From JBKJZO01 sp046715235 (GTDB lineage Bacteria; Actinomycetota; Actinomycetes; BP-191), in the NCBI GenBank assembly GCA_046715235.1, contig JBKJZO010000069.1, positions 1 to 35,226 on the forward strand: a stretch of DNA of 35,226 nt. The letters are read 5' to 3'. Positions 6,831-14,816 of this stretch are shown one piece after another (position 1 is the stretch's first letter; each line of letters opens with the position of its first letter). The notes below the pieces were generated by a model, which saw only the letters and a list, made by a program, of their open reading frames with translations, did no database searches and had not been told where the DNA came from. A program made the translations under genes and the position numbers.

Positions 6831-8777
6831 TCAGGACTGGAGCTCCGTCCGGTCGCGGAACTGCTCGAGTGCCTCGGGGTTGGCTAGGGCCTCGGTGTTG
6901 GAGATCGGCCGGCCGTGTACGACGTCGCGCACCGCCAGCTCGACCAGCTTGCCGCTGCGGGTGCGCGGGATGTCAGTCACCGCAAGGATTCTCGCCGGCA
7001 CGTGACGAGGTGAACATTCGGACCGGATGCGCGCACGGATGCGGGCGGCCAGGTCCTCGTCGAGCTCAGCGTCGTCAGCCAACCGTACGAACAGAATGAC
7101 CCGCGTGTCGCCGTCCCACTCCTGGCCTATCACGATGCTCTCGGCGACCTCGTCGAAGCGCTCGACCTGCCGGTAGATCTCGGCGGTGCCGATGCGCACG
7201 CCACCCGGATTGAGGGTCGCATCGGAGCGCCCGTAGATGACGAAGCCGCCGTGCTCGGTGCGCGCGGCCCAGTCGCCATGGCGCCACAGGCCCGGGAACT
7301 GCTCGAAGTACGCCGCGCGGTACTTCGCGCCGTCGGGGTCACCCCAAAAGCCCACGGGCATCGACGGGAAGGGGTTGCGGCAGACCAACTCGCCGGGCTC
7401 GCCTAGCGGCGCGGCAGTGCCGTCCGTGCGCAGTACGTCGACCGCCAGGCCGAGCGCCGGACCCTGGATCTCGCCCCGGAACACCGGCCGGGTCGGGTCG
7501 CCCAATACGAAGCACCCGCAGATGTCGGTGCCGCCCGAGATCGACGCGAGGTGTACGTCGGCGGCGACGTCGCGGTAGACGTAGTCGAAGCTCTCGGCCA
7601 CCAGTGGTGAGCCGGTCGACGTGATGGTGCGCAGCGCCGACAGATCGTGCGTCCTTGCCGGCTCGAGCCCTGCCTTTTGCGCGGCGTCGATGAACTTGGC
7701 CGACGTACCGAACAGCGTCACCCGGGCGTCCTGCGCGAGGTCGAACATGCTGTCCAACTTCGGGAAGGTCGGCGAGCCGTCGTAGAGGACGACCGTCGCC
7801 TCCGTCGCGAGCGCCGAGACGAGCCAGTTCCACATCATCCAGCCGGTCGTCGTGAAGTAGAACACCACCTCGCCCGGCCTGATGTCGCAGTGCAGCCGGT
7901 GTTCGGTCAGGTGCTTGAGCAGGATGCCGCCGGCCGAGTGCACGATGCACTTGGGCGGTCCTGTGGTGCCCGACGAGTAGAGGACGTAGAGCGGCGCGGC
8001 GAAGGGCATCTCCTCGTACGGCGGCTCGCCGCCTTCGTGCGGGGCGAGGAAGTCGTCCCACGCAATCCAGTCGTCCGTCCAACCGCCGCTGTCGACGTAC
8101 GGGACGACGACGACGGTGCCGACTGTCGGCAGGGCGGCGGCGATCCCGCGGAGGCGCTCGAGACAGTCGTGCACCTTGCCGCCGTACGGATAGCCGTCAG
8201 CCGCGACCAGGACCTTCGGCTCGATCTGGCCGAAGCGGTCGACGACGCCGCTGACCCCGAAGTCGGGCGACGTCGACGAATACACCGCGCCGATTGCCGC
8301 GGTCGCGAGCATGACGATGCAGGCCTCGGGGATGTTGGGCAGCCAGGCTGCCACGCGGTCGCCGGGGCCGACGCCGGCGGCCCGCAAGGCGCGCGCTGTC
8401 CGGGCCACGCGATCGGTGAGCTCCGTCCGGCTCATCGCCTGACCTGCGCCGTCCTCGCGGCGGCTCAGCAAGGCAACTGAGTTGTCCGCGCCGTAAAGCA
8501 GGTTGCGCGCGAAGTTCAGTGTGGCGTCGGGGAAGAACTGCGCTCCCGGCATCCGGTCGCGGTCGACGACGATCCGATCGCCCTTCTCGCCGACGACACC
8601 GGTGAAGTCCCACACCGCCGACCAGAACTCGCCCATCCGGTCGACGGAGAACCGGTGCAGGGCGTCGTACGACGAGACGTCGAGCCCGTGCCGCGCCGAC
8701 AGCAGCTCCCTGAACTCCGTGAGTGACGCACCGGCGATCCGCTCGTCCGACGGCTGCCACAGCGGGATGTCGCTCAC
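6831..8777 (-). CDS. Acetoacetyl-CoA synthetase
   Basis: A 648-residue adenylate-forming ligase that activates acetoacetate with ATP and CoA in the cytoplasm, feeding ketone-body carbon into thiolase and polyhydroxyalkanoate or lipid metabolism. The P-loop YSSGTTGPPK is at 267-276. HSAGGILLKHLTEHRLHCDI and FTTTGWMMWNWLVSALA are characteristic of acetoacetyl- rather than acetyl-CoA synthetases, and the acylatable lysine is Lys610 in RTRSGKLVE. The GTG at 8777 is chosen over an upstream in-frame start because it overlaps the preceding gene's stop as GTGA and begins at the family's usual N-terminus (SDIPLWQPSDERI). Length matches the family. It is the second gene of a coupled pair with the TIGR03089-type protein. 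Confidence 0.93.
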   Translation of the reverse strand: MSDIPLWQPSDERIAGASLTEFRELLSARHGLDVSSYDALHRFSVDRMGEFWSAVWDFTGVVGEKGDRIVVDRDRMPGAQFFPDATLNFARNLLYGADNSVALLSRREDGAGQAMSRTELTDRVARTARALRAAGVGPGDRVAAWLPNIPEACIVMLATAAIGAVYSSTSPDFGVSGVVDRFGQIEPKVLVAADGYPYGGKVHDCLERLRGIAAALPTVGTVVVVPYVDSGGWTDDWIAWDDFLAPHEGGEPPYEEMPFAAPLYVLYSSGTTGPPKCIVHSAGGILLKHLTEHRLHCDIRPGEVVFYFTTTGWMMWNWLVSALATEATVVLYDGSPTFPKLDSMFDLAQDARVTLFGTSAKFIDAAQKAGLEPARTHDLSALRTITSTGSPLVAESFDYVYRDVAADVHLASISGGTDICGCFVLGDPTRPVFRGEIQGPALGLAVDVLRTDGTAAPLGEPGELVCRNPFPSMPVGFWGDPDGAKYRAAYFEQFPGLWRHGDWAARTEHGGFVIYGRSDATLNPGGVRIGTAEIYRQVERFDEVAESIVIGQEWDGDTRVILFVRLADDAELDEDLAARIRARIRSECSPRHVPARILAVTDIPRTRSGKLVELAVRDVVHGRPISNTEALANPEALEQFRDRTELQS

Positions 8778-9664
8778 ACGGTGATTGTCGCCATGAGCCG
8801 CAGCCCTGGCACGTCGCCGGGTGGGCCCGCGACCTCGATGGTGCGGCTGTCGGAGATCAGGACGGCGACGCGCTCCGCGCCGATCCGCCGCCACATTGAC
8901 GCGGGATCAGTCGCGCGCGACAGCACGAGTCCTGCGCCCGCGTCGAACGTCGCGAGGACGACGCCGATCAACAGCTCGGGGTCAGTGACCGCCAGAGTGC
9001 ACAGCACGCGCTCGTCGGATTTCAGCTGCAGGGCGGCCGCAGCGGCCGCAGCACCGGCGAGCAGCTGCGCGCCCGAGATGCCGGGAATTGCCTGTGCCGC
9101 AAGGGAAACTCGCGGCCCGGAGCCGAGCTGGTCGCCATACACGGGCACCTCCTCCGCGTAGTCGAGGACGCCCGCCGGCCGGGACAGGAGGCGAGCGGCC
9201 ATCGGCCGCAGCGAGAGGCCCACGACCTCGCCGAGTGACGCGCGCGAGGCCGTCGCAAGCTGCAGCAGGTCCTCCTGGGCAAAGACGGCAACCGCACTCT
9301 GCTCGCTGTATCGCTCGACCGTGCCTGCGTCGACCGGTACGGCGACGGCGCCAACCGCCCAGCAGGCGAACCAGATCGCGACGGTCTGCCAGTGCGTGCG
9401 CAGCATTGTCACCACTGCATCGCCGGGTTCGACGTCGAGCCCTTCGCGCAAGAAGTTGCCCGTCTTCCAGACCCAGTTGGCGAACGTCGCGTAGGACAGC
9501 TCGACCCGCTCACCCGACTCGTCGTCGTACCAGGTCAGGAAGGGCTTGCTCGGATCACGGCGGACGCCGGCGGCGATGTAGGAGGCAAGATCGAGCGCCT
9601 GGGCATCTCCAGGGGACGCGGCGCGAACCGATGTCGTCAGCTCCTGCAGGGCAATCCTGTCCAT
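8774..9664 (-). CDS. TIGR03089-family protein (truncated AMP-binding-like)
   Basis: A 296-residue protein resembling only the N-terminal part of acyl-CoA synthetases: FLTWYDDESGERVELSYATF, then an AIWFACWAVGAVAVPVD stretch and TDPELLIGVVLATFDAGAGLVL. Where active enzymes carry the ATP-binding Ser/Thr-Gly-rich loop, this protein has GISGAQLLAGAAAAAAAL, and the C-terminal hinge and catalytic lysine are absent. It is therefore probably not an active ligase. Members of TIGR03089 are actinobacterial and often sit beside LCP and rhamnose-pathway genes, as here. Its stop overlaps the acetoacetyl-CoA synthetase start by 4 nt. Its biochemical role is unknown. Confidence 0.82.
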   Translation of the reverse strand: MDRIALQELTTSVRAASPGDAQALDLASYIAAGVRRDPSKPFLTWYDDESGERVELSYATFANWVWKTGNFLREGLDVEPGDAVVTMLRTHWQTVAIWFACWAVGAVAVPVDAGTVERYSEQSAVAVFAQEDLLQLATASRASLGEVVGLSLRPMAARLLSRPAGVLDYAEEVPVYGDQLGSGPRVSLAAQAIPGISGAQLLAGAAAAAAALQLKSDERVLCTLAVTDPELLIGVVLATFDAGAGLVLSRATDPASMWRRIGAERVAVLISDSRTIEVAGPPGDVPGLRLMATITV

Positions 9665-9736
9665 GCTGCCGACTCTAGAGACCCCGCCGTCGCCAACGGC
9701 GTTGACCGGCCGCTACCCGCGCCGGAGGATCGCCAG

Positions 9737-11197
9737 ATGAGCGCTGACAGTCCCGATCCGGCCGAGCTGGCTCGCCTCGACGAGGCGCTGGCGGCGGTGC
9801 TCCCGGCGCTGGAGACGTTCAACCGGTTCGAGGGGCCCGACCGCGCTGGACGGGACCGCGGGCAGTGGGCTGCCGAGCTCGGCGAACCTCTGCCGCAGAC
9901 AGGCCGGGGACTCGCCGAGACGCTTGCGATCCTTGCCGATCCGGTCATCCCGAACGGCCTGCGCATCGGTGCACCGGGTTTCGCAGGGTGGGTGACGACG
10001 GCACCGACTACCGCAGGCGCCGTCGCGTCGTTCGCCGCGTCGATCGCAGGGGCGCAGCGGCACTGGGTGCAGGCGTTCAACGACATCGAGGTCATCGCTC
10101 TCCGTTGGCTGCGCGAGCTGCTGGGCCTGCCGGCCGACGCTCACGGGATCTTCGTCAGCGGCGGTGCGGTCGCCAACCTGGTCGGCCTCACCGCGGCAAG
10201 ACAATGGGCGTACGAAAGGCTCGGCCACGACGCGTCGGGCAACGGGCTGGCCGGCGCGCCGACCGGCCGGATCTACGCGAGCGCCGAGGTGCACCACGTC
10301 GTTATCAAAGCGGCGGCAATCCTCGGGTTCGGCCGGCACGGTTGCGTCCTCGTTGAGACGGGGCCGGACCAACGGCTCGACGTCGACGCGCTGCGCGACC
10401 GTCTCGCCAAGGACCGCGCCGATGGCTTTGTCCCGGTCGCCGTCGTCGCCAACGCCGGCACCGTCAACACCGGCGCGGTCGACCCGATCTCGCAGATCGC
10501 CGACGTCGCGGACGAGTTCGGCGCGTGGCTGCACGTCGACGGCGCCTACGGCCTGTTCGGCGTTCTCGACCCTTCGGTCGAGTCGTTGTACGACGGGCTG
10601 GCGCGAGCGCGATCGTGGGCGACCGATCCGCACAAGTGGCTCGCCGCACCGGTGGGGTGCGGCGCTGCATTCGTCCGCGACGCCGAGCTACTCGCGCGGG
10701 CCTTCCATGACGAGCCGGCCGCATACATCGAGGGCGGCTGGAAGCAGGGCGAGGTCTCGAACCCGTTCGACAACGCCGGTCACCTGATGAAGGACTACGG
10801 GCCCGAGCTGTCCGCGCCGTCGCGCGGAGCCGGCGTTTGGGCAGTGCTCTCGGAGATCGGTGCCGAAGGCATGCGGGCGCGCGTCGTCCGGCACAACGGC
10901 TACGCGCGGCACCTCGCCCAGCGGGTCGCGCAGGACAGCCGGCTCGAGCTGCTGGCCGAGCCCGTCCTGTCGATCTGTTGCTTCCGGTACGTCCGCCGCG
11001 GGCTGAGCGACGCCTCTCTCGACGCCTTGAACGCCGAACTCGCGGCGGCACTGCGCGCGAGCACGCCGTACATCCCGTCGACGACCCGCGTCAGGGGCCG
11101 GCTGGCGCTGCGCCCCTGCTACATCAACCCAAGGACCACGCTCGCGTACGTCGACGGGCTGGCTGACGCCGTAGCCACTATTGGCGACTCGCTGTAG
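9737..11197 (+). CDS. PLP-dependent decarboxylase, group II (DDC/GAD-like)
   Basis: A 486-residue fold-type I enzyme of the aromatic-L-amino-acid/glutamate decarboxylase family. The PLP lysine is Lys300 in WATDPHKWLAAP, the cofactor-binding Asp is in LHVDGAYG (265-272), and a candidate ring-stacking His is in AEVHHVVIKAA (183-193). NDIEVIALRWLRELLGLP and VSGGAVANLVGLTAARQ are also typical. Members decarboxylate amino acids to amines. The substrate (aromatic, glutamate, aspartate or other) cannot be read. The ATG at 9737 is chosen for the GGAGGAT sequence six nt upstream; an open frame extends further 5' over the divergent gene but is not coding. The 3' end overlaps the LCP gene by 20 nt on the opposite strand. 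Confidence 0.9.
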   Translation: MSADSPDPAELARLDEALAAVLPALETFNRFEGPDRAGRDRGQWAAELGEPLPQTGRGLAETLAILADPVIPNGLRIGAPGFAGWVTTAPTTAGAVASFAASIAGAQRHWVQAFNDIEVIALRWLRELLGLPADAHGIFVSGGAVANLVGLTAARQWAYERLGHDASGNGLAGAPTGRIYASAEVHHVVIKAAAILGFGRHGCVLVETGPDQRLDVDALRDRLAKDRADGFVPVAVVANAGTVNTGAVDPISQIADVADEFGAWLHVDGAYGLFGVLDPSVESLYDGLARARSWATDPHKWLAAPVGCGAAFVRDAELLARAFHDEPAAYIEGGWKQGEVSNPFDNAGHLMKDYGPELSAPSRGAGVWAVLSEIGAEGMRARVVRHNGYARHLAQRVAQDSRLELLAEPVLSICCFRYVRRGLSDASLDALNAELAAALRASTPYIPSTTRVRGRLALRPCYINPRTTLAYVDGLADAVATIGDSL

Positions 11198-12728
11198 GTG
11201 CCTGTGTGCAGGCATCGTCGGCGGCAGTCTTCGTGGGGGGTTTTGCGGTCGCTGACGACGATGGTTTCGGGCGCGCAACCGTGACCGGTTTGGTGCCTGA
11301 GTAGTCAGTCCCCAGCACGATCGTGAGCGTGCTGCCTAGCGTCTCGTCGAGCTCGGTGGTCGCATTGGGGATTGCCGCCGCGGCGGTATCCGCTGAGTCC
11401 TTCTTTGTCGGGCCGTACTTGATGACCGTCTTGGCCACGTCCTTGGTGGGTGCGTCCTTCGCGCTCTCCGCGATGACGAATCCGCGCCCGCGCAGGTCAT
11501 CGGACGCCTTCCGCCCAAGCCCCGTCGTCGTCGTACCGTTCTGAACCCGGATCCGGATGGAGGACGGCGGCACGGTCAGCTTCGGGCCGGCGCTGGCGGC
11601 GGCTTTCGGTTTGTCGTCGAGGATGCTGCCTTCGCGGATCGCCGTGAAGACATCCTCGGCCGCAAGCTCGTCCATGAGCACGACGGACTGGCTGCGGTAG
11701 CGGGCGGCCGCGTTCTCGATCGGAACCGAGGCGAAAATAACCCTGTTCGGATCTAGGTTGCGGAACCGCAGGCCGAGTTTCTTGAGGTCATTGAAGGTTG
11801 TTCCCTTGTCGGTCTTCAGGCCCTTCGTCGCGCGGTCAAGAAAGCGGGCGAGCTGAACGGGGCGCAACAGCATCTTCGAGCTCGTCGCTTTGCGGATCAT
11901 CGCGCCGATGAAGTCCTGCTGGCGATGGATTCGGCCGATGTCGGATGAGCCATCCTGGAACTCACTGTCCTTGTCGAACGACCGGGCCCGCACGTAGGCG
12001 AGCGCGTTGCGACCCTTGAGCGTCTGCTTGCCCGCCTTGAGGTTGAGAGCGGCATCGCTCGAATGCATCGCCTTCGGGATGCACATCTCGATGCCGTCCA
12101 GCGCGTCGACCATGCGCAGGAAGTTGGCGAAGTTGACCTCGAGATAGTGGTCGATGCGCACCGACGTCAGGGCTTCGACGGTTTGGACAGCGAGCACGGC
12201 GCCGCCCTCGGAGTAGGCAGCGTTGATCTTGCTCTTGTTCTGGTGCCCGGGGATCTGCACGAGCAGGTCGCGCGGGAATGACAGCACGTAGGCGCCGTCC
12301 CCGTCGCCGGGGATGTGCACGAGCAGCATCGTGTCGCTGCGCTGGCCGGCCTCCATCTCGGTGCCGAACTCCTTCAGCTCTGCGTCGCTGGCACCCGCGC
12401 GGGAGTCGGACCCCACGATGAGGAAGTTCTGGTCCTTCTCGCTCACCTTGTCCGGCCGAGGCCCGCCCGGGAGACCCTCGATGCGGACGATGTTGCCGTT
12501 GAGCTTCTTGATCGCCAGATACATCGCGCCACTGCCGACGAGCACGGCCAGCGAGGTGAGGGTCGCCAGCCAGGCGAGGATGCGCGTGGTACGGCGATGC
12601 CGGCGGCGCGGCTTCGTGTAACCGCGCGGGTTGAGTTCGGGGGGCAGGTCCGGGCGTGCGCTCGCCGCTCCGGAGGCCGGCGTACCGGCTGCTCCGGCCG
12701 CGGGCGGGTCCGGAATGAAGTCCGACAC
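11178..12728 (-). CDS. LytR-CpsA-Psr (LCP) family glycopolymer ligase with LytR_C domain
   Basis: A 516-residue membrane-anchored protein. A Pro/Ala-rich cytoplasmic N-terminus with a basic patch (TKPRRRHRRTTR) precedes one transmembrane helix (about 50-71). The LCP catalytic domain follows: NFLIVGSDSR (101-110), RSDTMLLVHI (130-139), SFPRDLLVQIPG (150-161), KINAAYSEGG (167-176) and the Arg-rich DIGRIHRQQDFIGAM. A C-terminal LytR_C domain begins near IRIRVQNGTTTTGLGRKA. LCP enzymes transfer lipid-linked glycopolymers such as arabinogalactan or teichoic acids onto peptidoglycan outside the membrane. The GTG at 12728 has AGGAGG about 11 nt upstream. It is divergent from rmlB, which fits a role in attaching a rhamnose-containing polymer; that link is inferred. 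Confidence 0.93.
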   Translation of the reverse strand: MSDFIPDPPAAGAAGTPASGAASARPDLPPELNPRGYTKPRRRHRRTTRILAWLATLTSLAVLVGSGAMYLAIKKLNGNIVRIEGLPGGPRPDKVSEKDQNFLIVGSDSRAGASDAELKEFGTEMEAGQRSDTMLLVHIPGDGDGAYVLSFPRDLLVQIPGHQNKSKINAAYSEGGAVLAVQTVEALTSVRIDHYLEVNFANFLRMVDALDGIEMCIPKAMHSSDAALNLKAGKQTLKGRNALAYVRARSFDKDSEFQDGSSDIGRIHRQQDFIGAMIRKATSSKMLLRPVQLARFLDRATKGLKTDKGTTFNDLKKLGLRFRNLDPNRVIFASVPIENAAARYRSQSVVLMDELAAEDVFTAIREGSILDDKPKAAASAGPKLTVPPSSIRIRVQNGTTTTGLGRKASDDLRGRGFVIAESAKDAPTKDVAKTVIKYGPTKKDSADTAAAAIPNATTELDETLGSTLTIVLGTDYSGTKPVTVARPKPSSSATAKPPTKTAADDACTQAPTASRQ

Positions 12729-12957
12729 CGCTAGCGCAGCCTCCTAGGGAAGTTCGTGCACGACGCAGAGCGTGTGCCCGGGGGATTCACAGGTTCGACG
12801 CCAGGACGGTGACGATCGTTCACCTGCGTGCCGGTCGGGTGAGTTCCAGCGCTCCGAATTAGGACAATAGCCGAGCGATGGCGCCCGGCGGCCGTTCTGG
12901 GATCGCGTCTCGGGCTGCCACAATGTCGGCAACCCCAGCAGGAAAGAGACGCTTCGC

Positions 12958-13935
12958 ATGCGCCTATTCGTGACCGGCGGCGCCGGGTTCATCGGATCCC
13001 ACTACGTCCGCACTGCGCTCACGGAGCGCGACGACGTCGAGATCACCGTCTTCGACAAGCTGACGTACGCCGGAAACCTCGCCAACCTCACGCCCGTGGC
13101 CGACCACCCCCGCTACCGATTCGTCCAGGGCGACATCGTCGACGCCAAGCAGCTGGCCGAGCTGCTGCCTGGCCACGACGCGGTGGTCAACTTCGCGGCC
13201 GAGACGCACGTCGACCGGTCGATCGACGGCGGCGCCGACTTCGTCGTCACCAACGTCCTCGGCGCGCAGACGCTCTTCGACGCCTGCCTGCGTGCGGAGA
13301 TTCCGCGGACGCTGCACGTCTCCACTGACGAGGTCTACGGGTCGATCCCCGAGGGTGCGTTCCGCGAGGACGACAAGCTGGAGCCCAACTCGCCGTACTC
13401 CGCGGCGAAGGCCGGCGGCGACCTGCTGGCCCGGGCCTACCACGTCACCCACGGCCTCAACATCTCGGTGACCCGGTGCAGCAACAACTACGGGCCCTAC
13501 CAGTTCCCCGAGAAGGTCATCCCGCTGTTCGTCACCAACCTGCTCGACGGCAAGAAAGTGCCCCTGTACGGCGACGGCCTCAACGTGCGCGACTGGCTGC
13601 ACGTCGACGACCACTGCCGCGGCATCCAGCTGGTGCTCGAGAAGGGCGCGCCCGGCGAGTACTACAACATCGGCGGCGGGGTCGAGCTCACCAACATGGA
13701 GCTGACTGCCAAGCTGCTCGAGGCGTGCGGCGCCGATTGGGAGACCAGCGTCGACTACGTCGAGGACCGCAAGGGCCACGACCGGCGCTACGCGATCGAC
13801 GACAGCAAGCTGCGCGCGCTCGGCTACGCCCCCGGCACGACGTTCGAGGCCGGGCTCGCGCAGACGGTCGAGTGGTACCGCGACAACCGCGACTGGTGGG
13901 AGCCCCTCAAGGCCAAGGCCGCGATCTCGCGGTGA
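12958..13935 (+). CDS. rmlB: dTDP-glucose 4,6-dehydratase
   Basis: A 325-residue extended short-chain dehydrogenase converting dTDP-glucose to dTDP-4-keto-6-deoxyglucose, the second step of dTDP-L-rhamnose synthesis. The NAD-binding motif GGAGFIG is at 7-13, the catalytic triad region STDEVYG at 122-128, and the YSAAK Tyr/Lys pair at 147-151. NNYGPYQFPEKVIPLF is characteristic of RmlB and separates it from UDP-sugar epimerases. The ATG start has GGAAAG upstream. It overlaps rmlD by 4 nt (GTGA). rmlA and rmlC are not in the window. The 229-nt gap to the divergent LCP gene should hold both promoters, though none is clear. Confidence 0.95.
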   Translation: MRLFVTGGAGFIGSHYVRTALTERDDVEITVFDKLTYAGNLANLTPVADHPRYRFVQGDIVDAKQLAELLPGHDAVVNFAAETHVDRSIDGGADFVVTNVLGAQTLFDACLRAEIPRTLHVSTDEVYGSIPEGAFREDDKLEPNSPYSAAKAGGDLLARAYHVTHGLNISVTRCSNNYGPYQFPEKVIPLFVTNLLDGKKVPLYGDGLNVRDWLHVDDHCRGIQLVLEKGAPGEYYNIGGGVELTNMELTAKLLEACGADWETSVDYVEDRKGHDRRYAIDDSKLRALGYAPGTTFEAGLAQTVEWYRDNRDWWEPLKAKAAISR

Positions 13936-14816
13936 GGGCGTTGGTTGTCGGAGCCGGCGGGCAGCTCGGCACCGATCTCGTCGAGCTGCTGCACGCCGGT
14001 GATCACGACACCGCCGCGGCCGCCCGGTCGGAGCTCGACATCACCGACGCCGGCGCGGTCGAGGAGTTCGTGGGCCGATGGGCCGCTGCTGGGGCATCGC
14101 CGGCGGCCGTCTTCAATTGCGCTGCCTACACCAACGTCGACGGGGCCGAAGACGACGAAGCGACCGCGCACGCGGTCAACGCCGTCGGCCCGGCCAATCT
14201 CGCCGCGGCGGCAGCCGCCCACGGCGTCGATCTGGTGCACGTCTCGACCGACTACGTCTTCGCGGGCGACGCCACAGAGCCCTATGCCGAGGACGCGCCG
14301 ACAGGGCCGCGGTCGGCGTACGGCCGCACCAAGCTGGCCGGCGAGGAGGCGGTGCGCGCGTCGGCGCCCAAGGCCTACGTCGTCCGGACTGCCTGGGTCT
14401 ACGGCGCGACCGGCGGCAACTTCGTCAAGACGATGGCCAGACTCGAGCGTGAGCGCGAGACGCTCAGTGTCGTCGATGACCAGCGCGGCTCGCCGACCTG
14501 GTCCCGCGACCTCGCCGCCGGACTCATCGCGCTGGCGCAAACCGGCCGATATGGCACATATCACTGCACGAACTCTGGCGAGACGACGTGGTGCGGCTTC
14601 GCCCGCGCGGTCTTCGAAGAGCTCGGCGCCGACCCGTCGCGGGTGCTGCCGTGCACTTCTGCCGATTACCCTCGCCCGGCCGCGCGCCCGGCGTACTCTG
14701 TGCTCTCAGATCGGCGCTGGAAGGCCGCCGGACTGACGCCGATGCGGCCTTGGCGTGAGGCGCTGTCGGCGGCGTTCGAACATTCGGGGTGGGCAGTACG
14801 TGGTGACCATGGGTGA
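13932..14816 (+). CDS. rmlD: dTDP-4-dehydrorhamnose reductase
   Basis: A 294-residue NAD(P)H-dependent reductase for the last step of dTDP-L-rhamnose formation. The nucleotide-binding motif GAGGQLG is at 7-13, VFNCAAYTNVDGAEDD follows at 60-75, STDYVFAGD is at 105-113 and the YGRTK catalytic pair at 130-134. VYGATGGNFVKTM and DDQRGSPTWSRDLA match the family. The GTG at 13932 overlaps the rmlB stop (GTGA), and its own stop overlaps the GTG of the next gene in the same way, so the three appear co-transcribed and translationally coupled. Length is normal. Confidence 0.95.
   Translation: MRALVVGAGGQLGTDLVELLHAGDHDTAAAARSELDITDAGAVEEFVGRWAAAGASPAAVFNCAAYTNVDGAEDDEATAHAVNAVGPANLAAAAAAHGVDLVHVSTDYVFAGDATEPYAEDAPTGPRSAYGRTKLAGEEAVRASAPKAYVVRTAWVYGATGGNFVKTMARLERERETLSVVDDQRGSPTWSRDLAAGLIALAQTGRYGTYHCTNSGETTWCGFARAVFEELGADPSRVLPCTSADYPRPAARPAYSVLSDRRWKAAGLTPMRPWREALSAAFEHSGWAVRGDHG

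Noticed and set aside
9392..9736. N-terminal extension of the decarboxylase
   Set aside because: It overlaps the divergent TIGR03089 gene, has no similarity to the family, and a strong ribosome-binding site precedes ATG 9737.
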